Of a stretch of 64,000 bases of DNA, positions 53,052-62,849 are shown in pieces. Position 1 is the first letter of the stretch. Every line of letters begins with the position of its first letter. This DNA is from Streptomyces sp. MspMP-M5. Lineage in GTDB: Bacteria > Actinomycetota > Actinomycetes > Streptomycetales > Streptomycetaceae. The position numbers and the translations under genes were made by a program. Below the pieces are notes generated by a model, which ran no database searches, was not told where the DNA came from, and worked only from the letters and a program-made list of their open reading frames with translations. The stretch spans positions 1 through 64,000 of the forward strand of contig NZ_KB891898.1 of NCBI RefSeq assembly GCF_000373585.1, given 5' to 3'.

Positions 53052-53782
53052 GCTGGCACGACATGCAGCCGCTGCTCTCCGACGCCACCCTCGACACCCT
53101 CTTCATGGTGTGGTGGTCCACGTTCTACGCGGTCCTCGTCGGCATCCCGGTCGGCGTCCTGCTGCACCTGACCGACCGCGGCGCCATGCTCCAGAACGTC
53201 GCGGTGAACAAGGTCCTCGGCGCGATCGCGAACATCGGGCGGTCCTTCCCGTTCCTGATCCTGATCGTGGTGCTGATGCCGCTGACCCGCCTCCTCGTCG
53301 GCGTCGCCATCGGCCCGACCGGCGCGGTGGTCCCGCTCACCATCGCGGCCATCCCGTTCTTCGCCCGCCTCGTGGAGGCCGCGCTGCGCGAGGTCGACCA
53401 CGGCCTGGTCGAGGCGGCGCAGGCGATGGGCGGCGGCACCTGGACCGTCATCTTCAAGGTGCTGCTCCCGCAGGCGCTGCCCGCGCTGGTCGCCGCCGTC
53501 ACCACCACCGTCATCACGCTGATCGGCTACTCGGCGATCGCCGGCGCGGTCGGCGGCGGCGGGCTGGGCGCCCTCGCCTACAACTACGGCTATCTCCGGT
53601 ACGAGACCTCGCTCATGATCATCACCGTGGTCGAGCTGATCGTCATCGTCACCGTCGCCCAGCTCCTGGGCGATCTGATCGTCCGCCGGCTCGCCCGCCG
53701 CGGCGCCCGCGCCTCCTCCCTGCGGGTCGGCCTGCGCCGGGCCCGCACCGAGGAGCCGGCCCCGGTCACCGAGGCCGCCTGA
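53048..53782 (+). CDS. metI: Methionine ABC transporter permease
   Basis: 244 residues with about five helices and the coupling loop REVDHGLVEAAQAMGGGTW, typical of MetI. IGYSAIAGAVGGGGLGALAYN is the conserved late segment. It forms the membrane channel with MetN2. GTG 53048 overlaps the metN stop (GTGA). The C-terminal tail is long and basic. Confidence 0.94.
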   Translation: MSWHDMQPLLSDATLDTLFMVWWSTFYAVLVGIPVGVLLHLTDRGAMLQNVAVNKVLGAIANIGRSFPFLILIVVLMPLTRLLVGVAIGPTGAVVPLTIAAIPFFARLVEAALREVDHGLVEAAQAMGGGTWTVIFKVLLPQALPALVAAVTTTVITLIGYSAIAGAVGGGGLGALAYNYGYLRYETSLMIITVVELIVIVTVAQLLGDLIVRRLARRGARASSLRVGLRRARTEEPAPVTEAA

Positions 53783-53882
53783 CCCCACCAGCCACCGGCG
53801 TCCCCCGCACCCCGGAAGCCCGGACCCTTTGCCGGGCGCAGCCCACACGGAACCCCGTGTGCACAGGAAAGAGGCACTCTTC

Positions 53883-54731
53883 GTGCGTAACACCCTCAAG
53901 ATCACCGTGGCCGTAGCCGCCGCCTTTGCCGTCGCCCTCGGCGCGAGCGCGTGCAGCGCCCCCTCCGACACCTCCGCGAGCAGCGACAAGAACGCCCCGC
54001 TCGTCATCGCCGCGAGCCCCACCCCGCACGCCACGATCCTCGACTACGTCAAGGAGAAGCTGGCGCCGCAGGTGGGCCTCAAGCTGGTCGTGAAGACGTT
54101 CAACGACTACAAGCTGCCCAACAAGGTCACCGACGACGGCGAGGTCGACGCCAACTTCTTCCAGCACAAGCCGTTCCTGGACACCTACAACAAGGAGAAC
54201 GGCACCCACGTCGTCCCGGTCGTCAACGTCGAGATCGAGCCGCTGGGCGTCTACTCCAAGAAGATCCACAAGCTCTCCGAGCTCAAGCCCGGCTCCACCG
54301 TCTCGGTCCCCAACGACCCGTCCAACGAGGGCCGCGCGCTCAAGCTGCTCGCCGACAACGGCGTCATCACCCTCAAGCCGGGCGTGGGTTCCGACGCCAC
54401 GCTGACCGACGTCACGGACAAGAAGGGCATCAAGATCACCGAGCTGGAGGCCGCCCAGACCGCGCCCCACCTCACCGACGTCGACGCCGCCGTCATCAAC
54501 GGCAACTTCGCCGTCGGCGCCAAGCTCAAGCCCTCCACCGACGCGCTGGCCCTGGAGAAGGCGCAGGGCAACCCCTACGCCAACTTCCTCGCCGTCAAGC
54601 AGGGCAAGGAGAACGACCCGCGGATCAAGAAGCTCGCCAAGCTCCTCAACTCCGACGAGGTCAAGAAGTTCATCGAGAACACCTACAAGGACGGCTCGGT
54701 CATCGCGGCCTTCGGCCCGGTCAAGAGCTGA
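53883..54731 (+). CDS. metQ: Methionine-binding lipoprotein
   Basis: A 282-residue NlpA/MetQ lipoprotein: signal and lipobox ASAC, then VIAASPTPHATILDYVKEKL, VDANFFQHKPFLDTYN, VPNDPSNEGRALKLLADNGV and AVINGNFAVGA, the ligand-site segments. It delivers D- or L-methionine to MetNI. GTG 53883 is preceded by AAGAGG. It lies 100 bases after metI in the same operon. Confidence 0.94.
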   Translation: MRNTLKITVAVAAAFAVALGASACSAPSDTSASSDKNAPLVIAASPTPHATILDYVKEKLAPQVGLKLVVKTFNDYKLPNKVTDDGEVDANFFQHKPFLDTYNKENGTHVVPVVNVEIEPLGVYSKKIHKLSELKPGSTVSVPNDPSNEGRALKLLADNGVITLKPGVGSDATLTDVTDKKGIKITELEAAQTAPHLTDVDAAVINGNFAVGAKLKPSTDALALEKAQGNPYANFLAVKQGKENDPRIKKLAKLLNSDEVKKFIENTYKDGSVIAAFGPVKS

Positions 54732-54945
54732 CGCCCCGCCGCCCGGCCCCTTTCGCGGGCGGGCGGGCCCGGACCCGGGCCCCGGTCGCGCCCACCCGCG
54801 CGGCCGGGGCCCGGGCGCGTGGCACGCCCCTGCGCCGATGCTGCATGCTGGTGCATTCAAGACGGTCAGGACCGTTCCCGGCCTCGCGGCGCAGACGGCC
54901 CGCGACGCCCCGGAGCACCCCAGTCAACGGCGTTGGAGCATCGGC

Positions 54946-55581
54946 ATGACATCCACCTTTCCGGACATCTCCCTCAGCACGGACCGGTTGGTGCTGCGCC
55001 CGCTCGACGAGGACGACATCCCCGCCCTGGCCGCGATGATGAACGACGAACTGGTCGCCGCCTGGACCGCGGTGCCCCAGCCCTACACCGAGGACGCCGC
55101 CCGCCACTGGATCACCCGTCACGCGCCCACCGAACGCATCGCGGGACGCGGCCTCGACCTCGCGGTCACCGAGTTCCTCACCCAGCGCCTGGTCGGCATC
55201 GTCCAGCTCGGCAACACCGACTGGCGGGTCCGCTCCACCGAGATCTCCTACATCGTCGCCTGCTGGGCCCGCGGCGAGGGCTACGCCTCCGAGGCGGCCC
55301 TGGCCACCGCCCGCTGGCTCTTCGAGGACCAGAAGTTCGAGCGCCTGGAACTGCGCACCGCCGCCGGCAACACCGCCTCCCAGCAGGTCGCCCAGAAGAT
55401 CGGCTGCATCAGCGAGGGAGTGCTGCGCAACGCCTGCATAGCCCGGACCCGCGCGGACGACGGCACCTGGACCGACCTCCGCACGGACCAGATCGTCTGG
55501 AGCCTGCTCCCCGAGGACCTCGACGGACTCCCCGGCCAGACGGCCGGCGCGACCGGTTTCGCCTACCCCGAGTGGAACTGA
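54946..55581 (+). CDS. GNAT family N-acetyltransferase (RimJ/RimL-like)
   Basis: 211 residues. LSTDRLVLRPLDEDDIPALA at the start, YIVACWARGEGYASEAALAT as the CoA motif, and LRTAAGNTASQQVAQKIGC are the signatures of the RimJ/RimL-type acetyltransferases that modify protein N-termini or small molecules. The substrate is unknown. ATG 54946. Confidence 0.88.
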   Translation: MTSTFPDISLSTDRLVLRPLDEDDIPALAAMMNDELVAAWTAVPQPYTEDAARHWITRHAPTERIAGRGLDLAVTEFLTQRLVGIVQLGNTDWRVRSTEISYIVACWARGEGYASEAALATARWLFEDQKFERLELRTAAGNTASQQVAQKIGCISEGVLRNACIARTRADDGTWTDLRTDQIVWSLLPEDLDGLPGQTAGATGFAYPEWN

Positions 55582-55755
55582 CCACCAGCGCACCTCCCGT
55601 CCGCGGCCGCCGGGGTACCCTCGGCCTGCCGGACGCCGCCCGGGACCGCCCCGACCAGCGCGGACCGGCACCCCGCAGCACCCCCGGACGGCGGGCCACC
55701 GCACCCCCCGACCGCCCCCGGAACCGCACCTTCCCCCCCCAGGAGACTGACGAGT

Positions 55756-56985
55756 ATGGCCGACCGGGTCACGGTGATCGGATGGGACGGCTCTCCGCTG
55801 ACCGCCGCCGCCCGCTCCGCCCTCGGCGCCGCGACCCTCGTCGCCGGCGCCGCCCACCACCTCGCACTGCCCGAGGTCCCGCCGGCCGCCGAACGCATCC
55901 GGCTCGGCAGCCTCGCCCTGGCCGCCCGCCGGATCGCCCAGCACCGCGGCACCGCCGTCGTCCTCGCCGACGGCGACCCCGGCTTCTTCGGCGTCGTCCG
56001 CACCCTGCGCGCCCCCGAACACGGCCTGGAGGTCGAGGTGGTGCCGGCCGTCTCCTCCGTCGCCGCCGCCTTCGCCCGGGCCGGCATGCCCTGGGACGAC
56101 GCCCAGGTCGTCGTCGCCCACAGCCGCGACCTGCGCCGCGCGGTCAACGTCTGCCGCGCCCACCCCAAGGTCGCGGTGCTCACCTCGCCCGGCGCCGGAC
56201 CCGCCGAACTCGCCCTCCTCCTCGAAGGCGTGCACCGCACCTTCGTCATCTGCGAGGACCTCGGCACCGAACGGGAGCGGGTGACGGTCCTCACATCCGA
56301 CAAGGTCGCCGACCACGTCTGGCGCGACCCCAACGTCGTCATCGTCGTGGGCGGTTCGCCGTCCGGAGCCGCCGCCCAGGGCACCGGCTGGATCGCCGGA
56401 ACCCCCGGCAACGCCGCCGGCCACCCGACGGGCCCGCGCGGCTGGGGACTTCCGAACCGCGCCTACGGCGGCGCGCTCGGCGAGGGCGAGTCCGTCCAGC
56501 TGCGCACCGCCCAACTCGCCCGCCTCGGGCCGCGGGTGGGCGACCTGGTCTGGGACATCGGGTCGGGCAGCGGCGCGGCCGCGGTCGAGACCGCGCGGTT
56601 CGGCGCCGCGGTCATCGCGGTCGACGCCGACGCCGACGCCTGCGACCGCGCCGCCGCCCTGGCCCGCCGGCACGGCGTCCAACTCCAGTCCGTGCACGGC
56701 CGCGCGCCACAGATCCTGGAGGACCTCCCGGAGCCCGACGTGGTGCGCATCGGCGCCGGGGGAGCGGACGTGGTCACCGCCTGCGCGGCCCGCCGCCCCG
56801 AACGGATCGTCACCCACGCCGCGACCCGCGACGAGGCCGAGACGCTCGGCCGCGCACTCGCCGACGGCGGCTACGAAGTCGAGTGCGCACTGCTGCAGTC
56901 CGTGGAACTCGACACTTCCGCTTGGGTCGAACGTGAACGCTCTGTGGTCTTTTTGCTGAGCGGCTATCGCGTTCCTCACCCGTGA
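55756..56985 (+). CDS. cobL: Precorrin-6Y C5,15-methyltransferase (decarboxylating)
   Basis: 409 residues. N-terminal CbiE-type tetrapyrrole methylase (about 1-200: VTVIGWDGSPLTAAARSAL, VLADGDPGFFGVVRTL, VVPAVSSVAAAFARAGM) and C-terminal CbiT-type methyltransferase (about 235-400: VWDIGSGSGAAAVETARFGA). It methylates C5 and C15 and removes the acetate side chain of ring C in corrin synthesis. ATG 55756 after CAGGAGACTGACGAGT. The next corrin gene is the BluB-CobT fusion. Confidence 0.93.
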   Translation: MADRVTVIGWDGSPLTAAARSALGAATLVAGAAHHLALPEVPPAAERIRLGSLALAARRIAQHRGTAVVLADGDPGFFGVVRTLRAPEHGLEVEVVPAVSSVAAAFARAGMPWDDAQVVVAHSRDLRRAVNVCRAHPKVAVLTSPGAGPAELALLLEGVHRTFVICEDLGTERERVTVLTSDKVADHVWRDPNVVIVVGGSPSGAAAQGTGWIAGTPGNAAGHPTGPRGWGLPNRAYGGALGEGESVQLRTAQLARLGPRVGDLVWDIGSGSGAAAVETARFGAAVIAVDADADACDRAAALARRHGVQLQSVHGRAPQILEDLPEPDVVRIGAGGADVVTACAARRPERIVTHAATRDEAETLGRALADGGYEVECALLQSVELDTSAWVERERSVVFLLSGYRVPHP

Positions 56986-57203
56986 CCAGGAAGGCCGCCC
57001 GCGCGGGGTAGGCTGGCGGATCGTTGCGCCGCCGTTCCGCGTTCGGCTTCGTACACCAATATCCGGAAATTGCCGTGGTTTTGGACGAAAATGAAGCACT
57101 TGAGTGCGGACGTGCCGGGAGGCGTGCTCGCTCGTTCTCGCTATCGGGGCGTCGGTGCGCACCGGTCGGCGCGTCGCACGAGCGCGTGGAAGGAGCACTA
57201 GCA

Positions 57204-57224
57204 GTGGGCGAGGGGTACGCATGA
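57204..57224 (+). promoter_or_regulatory. Six-codon minicistron overlapping the cobT start
   Basis: AAGGAG (57190-57195) serves a GTG at 57204 whose frame ends in a TGA overlapping the cobT ATG (ATGA at 57221-57224). Ribosomes ending here could reinitiate at cobT. It is also the tail of a longer open frame from TTG 57024 that lacks coding bias. 56986-57203 has no supported gene. Confidence 0.35.
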
Positions 57225-60200
57225 CCGACACCGGCCAGGTCCCGGGTCAGGGACAGCCGGAGAACGCAGGCGGACACCGCGGGCAGCCGCCGGCCGTTCC
57301 CACCCCTGCCGACGCCGGACCCACCCAGCACCCGGGCGACTATCCCTACCTCGGCCCGGCCGACGGCACCGTCGAGGACGACGACCTGCTGATGCCCGGT
57401 ACCCAGGGCGCCTGGAGCGAACAGGGCGCCCAGCAACCGCCGCCCGCCCAGCCGCTGCCCCAGCCGCAGGCCGTACCGCCGCAGCAGACCGCGCCGTTCG
57501 ACCCCGCCGCCGGCTACGCCCCGGCCGGCGACCACGAGACCGGCGGCCGGGACTCCGGTTCCGTCGACCTCGGCGCCGTCCGCGCCCCGCAGCCCACCGT
57601 CCCCCCGCAGGCCCGCGCCCACGCTGCGGCCGCACCCCGCCGCCCGCTCCACATGGGCCCGCCGGTCCCCGAGGCGACCGGCGGCGTGGTGCGTTCGCTG
57701 GCCGACCGCGGGCCCGCCGCGGCACCCCAGCAGGCCGCCCGGCAGCCCGCCCCGCCGGCCGGCGCCCCCGAATACCTCGACGTCCCGGCCGAGACCCCGC
57801 AGGCCGTCCCGCTCCCCGACGAGCAGCCCGACGCCGCGCAGGCCAACGTCGCACAGACCAACACCGCGCCGAGCAACGTCGCGCAGACCAACGCAGCGCA
57901 GCCGGTCGAGCCGCAGCCCACCGGTGTCCAGCCGGCCGACGACGGGGCGGCCGCCGCGCAGACCCAGGCCGCGCCCGCCCAGCCGCACCCGGAGGGCGTC
58001 CCCGCGGCGGCCGCGCAGCAGGAGCAGCAGCCCGCGGCGGTGCCGTACGGCCAGCGGCCCTACGAAGGCCAGACGTACGCCGAGCAGTCCTACGGGGCCG
58101 CCGGCCAGGGCCCGTTGCCGGGCCCGCAGCTGGGCGAGATCCCGTCCCACACACCGGCCCAGGCGCAGCCGTGGGGCGAGACGTCCACCCAGGGCGCAGC
58201 GACGCCCGTCGCGGAGCCGACGGCCGGGCCGGCCGCCCCCGTCGCCGGGACCGGCGGCGCGGAAACGGTCGCGCCCGAGGCCCAGCCGCCCGCCCAGGAG
58301 GGCGGACTGCCCGCCGAACAGCCGCCCGCCGCACTGTCCGCCGAGCAGGCACCGGCCGACCAGGCACCGGCCGGGCAGCAGCCGCAGCCCGTGGCGACGA
58401 CCGCCGAAGGCGCGGCGCCCGCCGAGGACGGCACCGCCGCCCCCGTCGTCGCGCAGCCGGGCGAGAACGCCCAGGAGGCCGCGGCCCAGGCACCGGCCCA
58501 GCCCCAGAACCAGGCTCCGGCGCCGGAGAACGCGGCCGAGCAGCCGCAGGGCGCCACCGCGGCGGCCCCCGAGGCCACGACGGTCGCGACCGCGGCGGCC
58601 CCCGCTCCGGAGGCCGCTGCCCAGCAGACCGCGCCCGAACAGGCCGTCGCTCCGGACGCCGCGGCCCCGCAGCCGGCCGCCGACGCTCCCGCCGCGGCCC
58701 AGGCCGTCCCCGAGGCCGCGCCCCAGCAGCCCGAGGCGCCGGCACCGGAGGACGCTCCCGCGACCCCCGAGGCCGCCGCCCCGCAGCCGGAGCCGGCGGA
58801 GGCCCCCGTCGAAGCGGCCCAGGCCCCGCAGGACGCGGCCCAGCCCGCCGCCGCACAGCCCGCCGGGCAGCCGGCGCCCGACGCCCCGGCCCAGGCCCCG
58901 ACGACGGACCAGCCGCGGGCCGAGGCCGCGGCCCCGCAGCCCGCCCCGGAGGCCCCCACGGAGCCCGCCCCTGCCGCCCCCGCGGCGCAGCCCGAGCAGC
59001 CCGCCGCCGAGGAGCAGGCCACGGAGCCGCAGCCCGTCGAAACCGCCGAGGTCGCCGCCCCGGCCGCCGAGGTCGTCCCGGCCGAGGGCGCCACCGCCCC
59101 CGAAGCCGAGCCGGCCGCCCAGGCCGCCGACGCCCCGCCGGCCCCCGAGGAGGCGCCCCAGCAGCCCGTCATAGAGGCGGAGACGCAGCCGCAGGACACC
59201 GGAGCCCCGCAGCAGGCCGCCGCCCCCGAGGACGCCGCGGCCCCGCAGCCCGCCCCGGAGGCGGAGGCCCCGCAGCCCGCCCCCGAGGACGAACAGCCCG
59301 CGCCTGCCGCCGAGTCGGCCGAGGACCCCGCCCCGCAGGCCGCCGACGCGCCCGCCGGGCAGGAGCCCGGGCCCGCCGAGGAGGCTCCCGTCCAGCCCGA
59401 GGCGGCGGCCCCGCAGATCCCCGCCCAGGAGACCGCCGAGCCGGTGCCCGCCCCGCAGGAGCCCGCCGCCGACCAGGCACCGCAGGCCCCCGCGGCCGCC
59501 ACCGACGCCGTTCCGGCCGGGCCCGCCCCGGCCGAGGCCGACGCCCTCCCGCACCAGCAGGACGACGCCCAGTTCGTCGAGCACGCCGAGGGCGACGAAG
59601 CGCACCCGGCCGAGGCCCCCGCCGCCGCGCCCGCGACGGCCCCCGCACCCGGCTACGACGACGACGAGCGCGCCGCCGTCCACCGCGTCATCCGCGAACG
59701 CCGCGACATCCGCAACGGCTTCCGCCCCGACCCGATCCCCAACGACGTCCTGCTGCGCGTCCTGGAGGCGGCCCACACCGCCCCCAGCGTCGGCCACTCC
59801 CAGCCCTGGGACTTCGTCGTCATCCGGTCGGACGACACCCGCGCCAAGATGCACGAACTGGCCATGCGGCAGCGCGACGCCTACGCCAAGTCGCTGCCCA
59901 AGGCCCGGGCCAAGCAGTTCCGCGAGCTGAAGATCGAGGCCATCCTCGAAACGCCGGTCAACATCGTCGTCACCGCCGACCCCACCCGCGGCGGCCGGCA
60001 CACCCTCGGCCGGCACACCCAGCCGCAGATGGCCCCGTACTCCTCCGCGCTCGCCGTCGAGAACCTCTGGCTGGCCGCCCGCGCCGAGGGCCTGGGCGTC
60101 GGCTGGGTCAGCTTCTTCGACGAGCGCGAGATGGTCCGCGAACTGGGCCTGCCCGAACACCTCGAGATCGTCGCCTACCTCTGCGTCGGCTACGTCGACG

Positions 60201-61372
60201 AGTTTCCGGACGAGCCCGAGCTGCTCCAGGCCGGCTGGTCCAAGCGGCGCCCGCTCTCCTGGGTCGTCCACGAGGAGACCTACGGCCGCCGCGCCCTGCC
60301 CGGCGAAGACCCGCACGACCTCCTCCAGGAGACCCTCGCCGGCATCCGCCCGCTGGACGCCAAGGCGCTCGGCGAGGCGTGGGAGCGGCAGAAGCGGATG
60401 ACGAAGCCGGCCGGCGCGCTGGGCATGCTGGAGATCATCTCCGCGCAGCTGTGCGGCCTGTCCCGGAAGTGCCCGCCGCCGATCCCGGAGCCGGCCGCGG
60501 TCGCGATCTTCGCCGGCGACCACGGCGTGCACGCCCAGGGCGTGACCCCCTGGCCCCAGGAGGTGACCGGCCAGATGGTCGCCAACTTCCTGGGCGGGGG
60601 AGCGGTCTGCAACGCCTTCGCCAACCAGGTCGGCGCCGAGGTCTGCGTGGTCGACGTCGGTGTGGCCGGCGACCTCCCCTCCACCCCCGGCCTGCTGCCC
60701 CGCAAGGTCCGCCCCGGCACCGCCGACTTCACCCAGGGCCCGGCGATGACCCAGGACGAGGCCCTCAAGGCCATCGAGGTCGGCATCGAGACCGCCCGGG
60801 ACCTCGTCGCGGCCGGCAACAAGGCGCTGCTGACCGGCGAGATGGGCATCGCCAACACCACCTCCTCGGCCGCCCTGATCGCCGTCTACACCGGCGTCGA
60901 CCCGGCCGAGGTCACCGGCCGCGGCACCGGCATCAACGACGAGACGCACGCCCGCAAGGTCGAGGTCGTCCGCCGCGCCCTGGAGTTCCACCAGCCCGAC
61001 CCGGCCGACCCGATCACCGTCCTCGCCGCCCTCGGCGGCCTGGAGCACGCGGCCATGATCGGTCTGATCCTCGGCGGCGCCTCGCTGCGCACACCGGTGA
61101 TCCTGGACGGCGTCAGCGCCGGAGCCGCCGCCCTGGTGGCCCGGGCCATCGCCCCCGAGGCGCTGGCCGCCTGCATCGCCGGCCACCGCAGCGCCGAACC
61201 CGGCCATGTCGCGGCCCTCAACAAACTCGGCCTGCGCCCGCTGGTCGACCTCGACCTGCGGCTGGGCGAGGGCACCGGCGCACTGCTCGCGCTGCCCGTC
61301 GTGCAGAGCGCCGCCCGCGCCATGCACGAGGTCGCCACCTTCGACTCCGCCGGAGTCACCGAGAAGAGCTGA
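57221..61372 (+). CDS. cobT: BluB-CobT fusion with long disordered N-terminus
   Basis: 1383 residues. Residues 1 to about 810 are low-complexity, almost only Ala/Pro/Gln/Glu, and predicted disordered. About 811-1035 form a nitroreductase-like BluB domain (VHRVIRERRDIRNGFRPDPI, AAHTAPSVGHSQPWDFVVIR, LAARAEGLGVGWVSFFD) that makes 5,6-dimethylbenzimidazole from FMN. About 1045-1380 are the CobT phosphoribosyltransferase (VAIFAGDHGVHAQGVTPWPQ, GTGINDETHARKVEVVRRAL, RLGEGTGALLALP), which activates that base as alpha-ribazole phosphate. The fusion links making and activating the lower ligand of B12. ATG 57221 follows GAGGGG. Confidence 0.92.
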   Translation: MTDTGQVPGQGQPENAGGHRGQPPAVPTPADAGPTQHPGDYPYLGPADGTVEDDDLLMPGTQGAWSEQGAQQPPPAQPLPQPQAVPPQQTAPFDPAAGYAPAGDHETGGRDSGSVDLGAVRAPQPTVPPQARAHAAAAPRRPLHMGPPVPEATGGVVRSLADRGPAAAPQQAARQPAPPAGAPEYLDVPAETPQAVPLPDEQPDAAQANVAQTNTAPSNVAQTNAAQPVEPQPTGVQPADDGAAAAQTQAAPAQPHPEGVPAAAAQQEQQPAAVPYGQRPYEGQTYAEQSYGAAGQGPLPGPQLGEIPSHTPAQAQPWGETSTQGAATPVAEPTAGPAAPVAGTGGAETVAPEAQPPAQEGGLPAEQPPAALSAEQAPADQAPAGQQPQPVATTAEGAAPAEDGTAAPVVAQPGENAQEAAAQAPAQPQNQAPAPENAAEQPQGATAAAPEATTVATAAAPAPEAAAQQTAPEQAVAPDAAAPQPAADAPAAAQAVPEAAPQQPEAPAPEDAPATPEAAAPQPEPAEAPVEAAQAPQDAAQPAAAQPAGQPAPDAPAQAPTTDQPRAEAAAPQPAPEAPTEPAPAAPAAQPEQPAAEEQATEPQPVETAEVAAPAAEVVPAEGATAPEAEPAAQAADAPPAPEEAPQQPVIEAETQPQDTGAPQQAAAPEDAAAPQPAPEAEAPQPAPEDEQPAPAAESAEDPAPQAADAPAGQEPGPAEEAPVQPEAAAPQIPAQETAEPVPAPQEPAADQAPQAPAAATDAVPAGPAPAEADALPHQQDDAQFVEHAEGDEAHPAEAPAAAPATAPAPGYDDDERAAVHRVIRERRDIRNGFRPDPIPNDVLLRVLEAAHTAPSVGHSQPWDFVVIRSDDTRAKMHELAMRQRDAYAKSLPKARAKQFRELKIEAILETPVNIVVTADPTRGGRHTLGRHTQPQMAPYSSALAVENLWLAARAEGLGVGWVSFFDEREMVRELGLPEHLEIVAYLCVGYVDEFPDEPELLQAGWSKRRPLSWVVHEETYGRRALPGEDPHDLLQETLAGIRPLDAKALGEAWERQKRMTKPAGALGMLEIISAQLCGLSRKCPPPIPEPAAVAIFAGDHGVHAQGVTPWPQEVTGQMVANFLGGGAVCNAFANQVGAEVCVVDVGVAGDLPSTPGLLPRKVRPGTADFTQGPAMTQDEALKAIEVGIETARDLVAAGNKALLTGEMGIANTTSSAALIAVYTGVDPAEVTGRGTGINDETHARKVEVVRRALEFHQPDPADPITVLAALGGLEHAAMIGLILGGASLRTPVILDGVSAGAAALVARAIAPEALAACIAGHRSAEPGHVAALNKLGLRPLVDLDLRLGEGTGALLALPVVQSAARAMHEVATFDSAGVTEKS

Positions 61373-61547
61373 CACCGGGCCCGGCCCGAAGACCGGGCCG
61401 CCCCCGCATGACCCCCGGCCCGCAGCCTCATAGGCTGTGGGCCGGGGTGTACGTCCCGGTAGGGCCGTACCACCCCTCAGCCGCTCCGGCGTCGCAGCGA
61501 CTGAACGGTCGTCGAACTCGCATCACCGCACAAGGAGCCACCCCGCC

Positions 61548-62795
61548 ATGGCCGAGCCCGTCGCCGAACCCGCTGCCTACCCCGTCGGACTGCGGCTGTC
61601 CGGCCGCCGTGTGGTCGTTCTCGGCGCCGGCCAGGTCGCCCAGCGCCGCCTCCCCGCACTCCTCGCCGCAGGCGCCGACGTCCTGCTGGTCTCCCCGTCG
61701 GCCACCGCCTCCGTCGAGGCGATGGCCGACGCCGGCGAACTCCGCTGGGAGCGTCGCCGCTACCGCCCCGGCGACCTCGACGGCGCCTGGTACGCGCTGA
61801 TCTCCACCGACGACCCCGAGGCCAACGCCGCCGCCTCCCAGGAGGCCGAGGAGCGCCGCATCTGGGCCGTCCGCTCCGACGACGCCGAGGCCGCCACCGC
61901 CTGGACCCCGGCCACCGGCCGCAGCGAGGGCGTCACCGTGGCCGTCCTCACCGGCCGCGACCCGCGCCGCTCCGCCGCCGTCCGCGACGCCATCGTCGAG
62001 GGCCTGCGCGACGGCAGCATCGCCGCCCCGCACCACCGCCGCCCGCACACCCCCGGCGTGGCGCTGGTCGGCGGCGGCCCCGGCGACCCCGACCTGATCA
62101 CCGTCCGCGGCCGGCGCCTGCTCGCCGAGGCCGACGTCGTCATCGCCGACCGGCTCGGCCCGCGCGATCTGCTCGCCGAACTCCCGCCGCACGTCGAGGT
62201 CATCGACGCCGCCAAGATCCCCTACGGGCGGTTCATGGCCCAGGAGGCGATCAACAACGCCCTGATCGAGCACGCCAAGGCCGGCAAGGCCGTGGTCCGC
62301 CTCAAGGGCGGCGACCCGTTCGTCTTCGGCCGCGGCATGGAGGAGGCCCAGGCACTCGCCGACGCCGGCATCCCCTGCACCGTCGTCCCCGGCATCTCCA
62401 GCACCATCTCGGTCCCCGGTGCCGCCGGCATCCCCGTCACCCACCGCGGCGTCGCCCACGAGTTCACCGTCGTCAGCGGCCATGTCGCCCCCGACGACGA
62501 GCGCTCCCTGGTCGACTGGCCCGCACTGGCCGCGCTCCGCGGCACCCTCGTCGTCCTGATGGGAGTGGAGAACAGCGGCGCCATCGCCGCCAAGCTCATA
62601 GAGTGCGGCCGACCCGCCGACACCCCGGCCGCCGTCGTCCAGGAGGGCACCACCGCCGCCCAGCGCCGCGTGGACGCCACCCTCGCCACCCTCGGCGAGA
62701 CCGTCCGCGCCGAGGGCGTCCGCCCGCCGGCCGTCATCGTCATCGGCGACGTCGTCGGCCTCACCCCCGCCGCCCCCGCCACCCCGGCCCACTGA
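61548..62795 (+). CDS. cobA: CysG-like uroporphyrinogen-III C-methyltransferase / siroheme synthase
   Basis: 415 residues. The N-terminal part, about 1-155, is a precorrin-2 dehydrogenase-type NAD domain (RRVVVLGAGQVAQRRLPALL; ALISTDDPEANAAASQEAEE). The C-terminal part is the SUMT methylase (VALVGGGPGDPDLITVRGRR, RLKGGDPFVFGRGMEEAQAL, VPGISSTISVPGAAGIPVTH). It makes precorrin-2 and probably oxidises it toward siroheme. AAGGAG precedes ATG 61548. It feeds both B12 synthesis and sulfite/nitrite reductase cofactors. Confidence 0.93.
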   Translation: MAEPVAEPAAYPVGLRLSGRRVVVLGAGQVAQRRLPALLAAGADVLLVSPSATASVEAMADAGELRWERRRYRPGDLDGAWYALISTDDPEANAAASQEAEERRIWAVRSDDAEAATAWTPATGRSEGVTVAVLTGRDPRRSAAVRDAIVEGLRDGSIAAPHHRRPHTPGVALVGGGPGDPDLITVRGRRLLAEADVVIADRLGPRDLLAELPPHVEVIDAAKIPYGRFMAQEAINNALIEHAKAGKAVVRLKGGDPFVFGRGMEEAQALADAGIPCTVVPGISSTISVPGAAGIPVTHRGVAHEFTVVSGHVAPDDERSLVDWPALAALRGTLVVLMGVENSGAIAAKLIECGRPADTPAAVVQEGTTAAQRRVDATLATLGETVRAEGVRPPAVIVIGDVVGLTPAAPATPAH

Positions 62796-62849
62796 CCGGA
62801 ACCGCTCCCCGGCCCAGTCTCCTCGACTCCGACAAGGCACTATCTCCCC

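Noticed and set aside
53125..53517. Antisense frame across metI
   Set aside because: Shadow of the real gene; metI has full family motifs and correct coupling.
55582..57220. Cobalamin riboswitch before cobL or cobT
   Set aside because: No B12-box sequence or long structured leader; gaps are 174 and 235 bases without the consensus.
57024..57224. 66-codon ORF before cobT as a protein gene
   Set aside because: The first half has A+T-rich third positions typical of a promoter region; only the terminal minicistron looks purposeful.
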